Assembly (NCBI GenBank): GCA_002224055.1
Contig: AZLU01000003.1
Location: forward strand, 472,252 to 536,251
DNA from: Pezizomycotina sp. ARF18
Taxonomy: Eukaryota; Ascomycota
Length of the DNA: 64,000 bases
Reading direction: 5' to 3'
Part shown: positions 57,740 through 64,000 of the stretch, one piece after another
How the letters are laid out: the number at the start of each line of letters is the position of its first letter
How positions within the stretch are numbered: position 1 is the stretch's first letter
Program-made: the position numbers and the translations under genes
The notes under the pieces: generated by a model
What the model was told of the DNA's origin: nothing
The model's database searches: none
Seen by the model: the letters and a program-made list of their open reading frames with translations, nothing else

Positions 57740-60530
57740 ATTGATGACTCTGAAAGAGAGAAAGAAGCAGATGTTGCTTTTGTAGAAGTCGACGGTTCAC
57801 TAAAAGTGCTGTTAAATAATGATAATAATGATAATAATATTTAATTCACCAACTTGTGAATATTAAAGGGTCGCTGGTGTTGTTTGCCTAAAAATCTTTT
57901 TTCTTAATTGTAGCAAACATCGCAGGAGCTGTCGAGGTTTTTCTCACCTAAAAACTCCTTTAAATGCGGAAGAACTGCGCTGCAATACATTCTCACTAAC
58001 AAAAGCAGCATCGCGCAGATAGCCCACGGGAGTTCATCACCCAGATAAAAGTTCTCATGCAGTCATCGTATTCAGCAGACACCCTATAAAATTCGAATAA
58101 CTTCCTCCAATTTTCTTCGGCCGTTTGGTGGTTTGTGAGCTTCCTGCGACGAGTAGTAAACTAGAAACAGGTGAGCTCACCAATTTTTGGCATCTACTTC
58201 GGTAAGTTTGCTTGATATTGGTTTGACGTTTGATTACCGGGGATCGAGGTAGAGAACCCTCAAATCGAAGCTCCTGCAGTTGGAACCTCATTCCGAACCC
58301 ATTACTGAATGGTGTTGTACATTTGCCACCTTCAGAGAGTTTCCATGCTCTCGGCAGCTTTTGCTGGGCCAAGCAATCGAAGGGAGCCGGCCGCGGCATC
58401 GAACCTGGCTTGACTGATGGAGAGAGATTTTTTCTCCATTTTCTGGTCTATTGCTACTCAGCACCTTCAAGCCAATTGGAGGCTATCAGGAAGCTGCATA
58501 CCTGTCATTCGAGGTAGGGGATGTTTCTTGATATAGGCCCACGGGCGGGCTTCAATTGGAGAAATATATGGAGGTTGATGCATCTGGAGTTGAGCAAAGG
58601 ATATACATGCACACTGGTTTTTGGTAGGTATCATTCAAAAGAAAGAAATACAGTCAAACTGTTGCATAATTGCAAATTGGGCAAGCTTCGTAGCGAGATA
58701 CAGAATCACAAAACATGAACGAAGAAGCTCGGACAGCTTCCATGAGCATCTGATTGGACATCCCGATCTTGTCCCCTTGGGACATCAATGAATGCATTTG
58801 AGATCTTTTCCGCTTCGATCTTGTCAAGAGATGGGATTCGTCAGTGTCCCCTTCCCTCTCTCTCTCTCTCTCTTTTTTTTTTTTTCTTTTCTCTTCTCTT
58901 TTGTCATTTTTGTTGCTTACGAGTGCGTCAGTAAATCTTGTTGTGCTTATTCCTAATATGCTTAGAAACGTTTCGAACGTCAGCGAGCCAGCAAAAAAGG
59001 GAATGGTCAGTTGAGAAGGCCACTCTAAGCGACCGCTGCACTAAACGAATGCAACTTATCAATGCGTCCCGATGCAAAGTACCGAAACAAATTAGGTGAA
59101 AATATTCGCCTTGAGGACAATCGCATTCTCATGGGTGTATTACGCAAGATGGTAACTCTATACCAGTTCCACTCAGAAAGAATGCGCTATTGAAATCGCT
59201 CTATTGTCGATCAAGACTTCGTGGACGGCCCGAGCAAATGTAAGCTCTCGGTCAGCTCTCACGTGATCCGGCTCCCGGCAGCTTTCTTGCGCTCGATCTC
59301 TCTTCTTTTCAGTTCTTCTTTCCTCTTTGTTTCCTTTTCTTCTCTCTCTTTTTCTTTTGGGCGAGTTCCGTGACATGTCAGATTGCATCGCGATGCTTCG
59401 AAGATACTACGTTGGCTGGCGTATAAACCTTTTGCAGGAGGAGCAACGTTCAGCCTTAACATTTGCGGCTGACTTTTTTTTTTCTCGTCTAAAAAACGCA
59501 TGGTGGGGTGGTAAGCTCTCCCAATCCCGCCAATCGGAAGCTACTTCGTCCTCGACTCCGGCAGAACCCCCGGCGAAAGCTCAGAACAATCTGGTGGGGG
59601 ACGTTAAACTTCTTCTAGGATGGGCTCGAAGGGCTGTAATGCCTGGCTCTTTTTATAACAAGGGTTCGATCGTGAGGCTGACCTGGAAAAAGGCTTGTGC
59701 AGACCATAGGGTAGGAATTTGAATATCGATAATGACAACCAAGCCAAAAGCACCATCCATGTCCAAGGTAAGTAGAACACTGAGAGTTTTTTTCCGTATT
59801 TCAAATAGGTCAAATCCAAATCGAAACAAGTATTGATCGGTATTATATTCATTGGTAAGTGACACTATAACATTTCAAGAAAGGCTTTTGGCATCCCATC
59901 CTTTTTTTTGATTATCGCCGGTGATTTCACTCCTGTTTGCGTGGGGCTGTGTTGGGATTTGGATTTAGGTGACATTTTGTATTTTTAGGACCACTTTAAC
60001 GCTATGCGAAATTTGTGCCCAAAAGGTCCCCACTCGAGGGATTTTATATTAAGGGATACCATACAACTACCAGTTCGCTCCACGTTGAAATCGCTTAAAG
60101 CTCTGCTTCAACCTCGACTGCTATATGCCATCTTGGCATTGTTGGGCTGAAAGGTGGGATTGGTTCTCACCGCTCTCAGACCCTCCCCTTATCAATTCCT
60201 CATCAGTCTTTCACTCAAACAATCACTTACGCAGAAAGCATACAAAACTCCATCGATACCCTTTTTTACTGTTTCTTCTCTTCCCTTTCTCTTTCCCCCC
60301 TCTTTTCCTGCTGTCAGCGTCTTTTTTCCCGCAGAGCGACTTGCATATACTGCTTGGTTTGGGTCCATAGCTGGGTTATTTTTCACGTTTCCGAAGTTCA
60401 GGAGCCTCGTTTGGGTTGGGAATCAATTACGTTCAAAACCGTCAAGGCCTTTCTCATTCACGATATTTAGCGTAACGAGACTATAACCCTCGACTTCCTA
60501 CAACGACTGTACAAGCAAATTAGACGAAAA
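57740..60530. other. Gene-free stretch
   Basis: About 2.8 kb without a convincing gene. Frames at 58055-58399 (minus), 58230-58517 (plus) and 59327-59722 (plus) lack recognisable domains and overlap one another. Simple sequence occurs at 58854-58884 (CT repeat followed by T). The right end is the promoter side of the MARVEL gene, with pyrimidine-rich blocks near 60260-60310. Confidence 0.45.
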
Positions 60531-61350
60531 ATGGCACCTAAGAGACCATCGACGGCCTGGTCGAATGGCGGGTACTACTCCTCCGGTTCATCCAGCTTAT
60601 TGCTTCGGCGGGCGTGCTTGGGTCCATGGCATACTTCACTATCAGGCTGATTAAGGATCACTTTGGCGTTCCTTACGAATTTATCATCCTTATCGCTGCC
60701 GTAAGTGGCCTTGTTTTTCACTCTAAATTTTACACCGTGGACCCATATTAATCTTTTGATTTCATTGTTTCGAAAAAAATGAGGCTCAAATTCTTACTAA
60801 CTCCTATGGATCTCTCGTCCATGCCCCTCGTAACAGTCCATATTAGCTCTCGTCACAATAGTTCTCCTGACGTTATTCAAATGCTGCGGCGCCTTGAAGC
60901 CAGGTCTCGCGGCCGTTGCCGACCTCATTGCCGTCGCTTACTGGGTGTTGGTTTCGGTCTTTTGACCAAAGCTATGGGCCACACTATTCTGACCTCCTGC
61001 AATAACGGCACCTGGGCCCCGACAAGAGCGAAGGCGTCTGGGTTTGCAAGACTTACAAGGCCACTTGGATTTTGTGCATTGTTGCAATGTGAGTCTCTCT
61101 AAGATTATTTCCGCGGAATTTTACTTGTATAGTCTTTTCAAATATACTAATATTGATGATCGCTTCTTTCCTTCCTTCAAGTGCTGGCTTCCTCGGAGCG
61201 TTCATCATGGACCTCGTCGTCATGAAGAAGAAATCGCACAAGTACGTCCCGGCCAACCCGAGGTCGATGCAGCAGCAGAAGGCAAAGACCGTACCGGACT
61301 ACCAGGCCGATACTTCCTACGGATCCGGAGGCCTCGGTCACCACGAGTAA
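60531..61350 (+). CDS. MARVEL-domain four-helix membrane protein
   Basis: Small integral membrane protein of the MARVEL type, found in fungal plasma-membrane or vesicle domains. The start is MAPKRPST (ATG 60531); after a frame change it reads VEWRVLLLRFIQLIASAGVL and GSMAYFTIRLIKDHFGVPYE with FIILIAA, the typical RxxxLxxRxxQ first helix. An intron starts at 60701 (GTAAGT). The next helices are LALVTIVLLTLFKCCGALKP and GLAAVADLIAVAYWVLVSVF. HTILTSCNNGTWAP with SEGVWVCKTYKATWILCIV has two loop Cys and an N-glycosylation-type site (NGT). The last intron (61089-61181, branch TACTAAT) precedes SAGFLGAFIMDLVVMKKKSH, and the cytosolic tail runs RSMQQQKAKTVPDYQADTSY to GSGGLGHHE. About 180 residues. 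Its partners are unknown. Confidence 0.82.
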
Positions 61351-62354
61351 AGGAGCAAATACAACACTGGCTCTACATCAACAAACGGCAAAAACATATA
61401 TGGAAATAGTCGAAATGGAATTCCATTGCGGTCAGCCATGACAAAGCCGATCGATAACGAGAAAAGCAGGGCGAAGGCGAGAAGACGGATTGCTATGACG
61501 AGAGTCAATAGCGGTCCAACAGGAAAAAAGCCATTACGAAACGAGAACCTATGGCAAAATTACTATATACTATACATACTGATATCCCTTTTTTATCTTC
61601 TATTTTCAACTCATGTGTGCTCTCTCTCCGTCCTCTCTTTTTTTTTCCCCTCACATCAACTCTGGCGTTTGTTCTTCGTTTTTCTCTTCTTACAGTTAAA
61701 TGTCAAGTTCCATCATTTGAAAAATAAAACAGGCCAAACATTTTCCGTACAAAAAAAGGAGATCGAATATATCTGACACTGAAATGATTCATCCGTGAAG
61801 TTGTTTGTATCCTCGAGCGATGTAGTACAGGGTATATATGAAGTATAACTGTGAGAATATGATGTGAAGCTAGGCGATACATACGTAGCATCACAGCCCG
61901 ATCACTTCGTTACTTTTACTTTGCTATCCCTTGCCGAACTATCTATCTTATTGCCTAGATTCTTGTTGATGTACGGTGAGTTTTATTTAGATATACATAT
62001 TTGATCTAACGATATTACGATGTAGCTAGAATACAAAGAGCTCAAACTCCGTAAAATATGGAAGGCGAGCAATTATTTGACACGATGAAAAGAAAAAATC
62101 AATATGAAAATTGACAATTGAGAAAAGAATTATATTAATCCACCTCCCAAAATTTCGTTCCCCCACAAATAGCAAAAAAATAACCAAAAAAATTTTTTTT
62201 TAGCAGTACAAGATGGCAATCGTCCATTATTATTATCATCTGAGGATATCGTGCAATTTCTCATATCATCATCCGATTTCATTCCTCTTCATCTTTTCAT
62301 CAATCACTGTACTCCAATCTGCTCGAGCATCAGCAACGCGGCAAGACTAGAGCT
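61351..62354. other. Intergenic between convergent genes
   Basis: 3' flanks of the MARVEL gene and the glycine-zipper gene, AT-rich. T-rich and A-rich blocks occur near 61640-61660 and 62175-62200. No other gene is seen. Confidence 0.5.
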
Positions 62355-64000
62355 TCAATCTCTCCACGGGACCTCCTTCCACCTCCATCCCACGAGCACC
62401 TTCTCCTCGCTCTTGTTAACCTTCTTCATCTTCTGTACCTTTTCCAGCATACCGTCCAGAACGCGGAAGACGGACCACGTCGCCCACCACTTCGCGACTC
62501 CCTTCATGCTGAAGATGAGGGTGATCAACGGGATAAGCGTCCACCGCCAGATGTGCGACTTGTACGACGGCAGAATATTCAAGAATCCGCGGGAAGAAGG
62601 GGCCCCCTGATAATGAACCTCTTGCAGGAGCACGCTACCTTCCTGGAACGTTGGAACTGGAAGAGGCAAAGAGAGAACCTGAAAGGGAAAGGAATTTGTT
62701 AGTATATTCTTGATACCTTGAACAATTGAGAATAAGAATGGGAAAAAGAATAGAAGGTATTTTCTTACAGGAAGATTCCGCTCGCGTAGCTCCAAAGGAT
62801 GCCCGGTATGTACTTCTCCCTAATAATCCTCAGCTCGTCGATGAAGTACCGCAGATCGTCAATGACCATGTGCTGCACGATCATCTTCCGGCTCTCCTTG
62901 TCGACGCGGGGGTCGCTAGTGCTGCCTCCGCCGCCGATACGTTCCCGCTCGACGCGCTCGCGCTCCCTCTGCCATTCCTTGTGCCGCCGGGCTTCGCTGG
63001 AAGAGTAGTAGTACGCGCTGCTCTCCTCGCTGTCGCTCTCCTTGGAGATCTTGTGTGAGCTCTCGCCGCTGACGGTGCGGCGGTACTGCCGGAGGTTATG
63101 CCTGAGCGAGGTCCTCACGGTCTCGGTGGACACGGTGACGCTGCTCGTGCGGGACGAGTAGCTGGTGCGGTGCCGGTAGGACGAGGAGTGGCCGCCGGAC
63201 TGTGAGGATTCGTAGCCGTACGCTAGGCTAACGCCGCCGCTGACGGAGGAGGCGGAGGTGTAGTGCGAGTCGCCCGGGTGCCTGCCGTACGAGGTTTCGC
63301 TTATCCTGGTGGTCGTCTCGCCGGGTCGACCGTACGAATCTTCGGTGATTCGGGTGGTCGTCGTCACGCGCTCACGATCGTACTCAGATCCGCCGGTCCT
63401 TTCTCTGGTGATCCTGTCACGCTCGCGGTCATATTCTTCTCGCCGGATCCTTTCCTTCTCTCTCTCCCTATGGCGCTCGCGGGAGCTGTCGCGCTCTTCC
63501 TTCTTACCGATGAATTTGGAAGCAGCAGCGCCGACGAGGCCACCGGCGATTACGCTACCTAGACCACCAAAGAGACCGCCTTTAGAGGAAGAGCTCTTTT
63601 CCTCGGCTTTGGTCCTGCTGCTACTAGTCCTCCTCTCCTCTCTCCTCTCCTCTCTCCTCCCCTCTTCGGTTCTGGTTCGCTTTTCCTCGGTGTATGATGA
63701 ACTCCTTCCAGGTTCTCCTGAGACGGTTCTCGTAGTAACAGTTCCTTCCTCAGTATACGAACCTCCTGGCCCTTCGGTTCTGCTCGAGCTGCGTTGTTCT
63801 TGATATCCGCCAGACTCTTCCTGCTTCGCGGAAGGAGAGGAACCGTACACTCCCCGGCAAAAGCGCCGGATACGTTCTGCGAGCTGCTGCTCCTTTGCTC
63901 TTGCCTTGAATTGGAGCTTCTCTCTTCCCTTGAGGTACTAACCCTTTCCTGCCTGGAGGAAGAGTGTGTTCCCTCTTCAGAGATACTCCTGTTGACGTTC
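62355..64000 (-). CDS. Arg/Glu/Ser-rich protein with glycine-zipper segment and C-terminal membrane helix (5' end off window)
   Basis: Partial gene; the N-terminus lies beyond 64000. The visible part is low-complexity and highly charged (EERREERRTSSSRTKAEEKS, REREKERIRREEYDRERDRI), with repeated Gly-Arg-Tyr modules (ERVTTTTRITEDSYGRPGET, then TTTRISETSYGRHPGD). GGLFGGLGSVIAGGLVGAAA (about 63525-63590) is a glycine-zipper hydrophobic segment. The conserved-looking C-terminal region is SRKMIVQHMVIDDLRYFIDE with LRIIREKYIPGILWSYASGI, an intron (about 62688-62771, GTAAGA...TTTCAG), then VLSLPLPVPTFQEGSVLLQE and HIWRWTLIPLITLIFSMKGV, a likely membrane helix, ending ERV-type basic helix and WRWKEVPWRD. 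Function unknown. The frame at the splice is off by one, as elsewhere in the window. Confidence 0.65.

Noticed and set aside
59327-59722. Plus-strand frame of 131 codons
   Set aside because: No recognisable motif, starts in a pyrimidine-rich repeat, no neighbouring exon to join.
1-64000. CRISPR arrays, operons, prokaryotic promoters
   Set aside because: The window is fungal nuclear DNA with spliceosomal introns; no regularly spaced repeats with unique spacers were seen.

Overview
The window comes from a filamentous ascomycete (Pezizomycotina). The evidence is short GT...AG introns with CTAAC-type branch sites, a NACHT/STAND NOD-like receptor, a HET-domain incompatibility protein, and fungal versions of Dbf4/NimO, Atg12, Lsb5 and Tim17. 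I cannot fix the class or genus from sequence alone.

Layout, left to right. 0.8-3.8 kb: NACHT STAND receptor (-). 4.35-4.82 kb: hAT-like MITE inside a 4.4 kb gene-free stretch. 8.2-28.2 kb is the gene-rich core: DBF4 (-), a small unknown gene (+), ATG12 (+), LSB5 (-), an acidic unknown gene with a SUMO-interacting-type motif (+), TIM17 (+), a 2-oxoglutarate dioxygenase (+) and a cytochrome P450 with an internal deletion (+). 28.6-28.9 kb: a tandem duplication that may be an assembly artefact. 29-36 kb: histidine phosphatase (-), asparaginase-family Ntn hydrolase (+), sugar-phosphate/nucleotide-sugar type transporter (-). 37.3-39 kb: HET-domain protein (-). 39-50 kb: an AT-rich island without convincing genes, containing a solo LTR with perfect 5-bp target duplication. 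50.0-51.8 kb: three tandem copies of an undescribed Cys/Lys-rich small protein family. 52-57.7 kb: an unknown charged protein and a guanylate-kinase-like protein fused to a long disordered RG/E-rich region (both -). 60.5-61.4 kb: MARVEL-domain membrane protein (+). 62.4-64 kb: an Arg/Glu/Ser-rich glycine-zipper membrane protein (-), running off the right edge.

Almost every conserved gene, including the essential TIM17, DBF4 and (autophagy-essential) ATG12, is split by single-base indels although the encoded residues remain well conserved. This looks like a long-read assembly without enough polishing rather than a field of pseudogenes. Coordinates therefore give gene spans, and the proteins must be read across frame changes. 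The P450 is different: a coding block is missing, which base-level error does not explain.

Functionally the core is housekeeping: replication licensing (Dbf4), autophagy (Atg12), endocytosis (Lsb5) and mitochondrial import (Tim17). The accessory parts hold self/non-self recognition types (NACHT, HET), oxidative enzymes (2OGD, P450) and the Cys-rich tandem family. These last are the best candidates for new biology.
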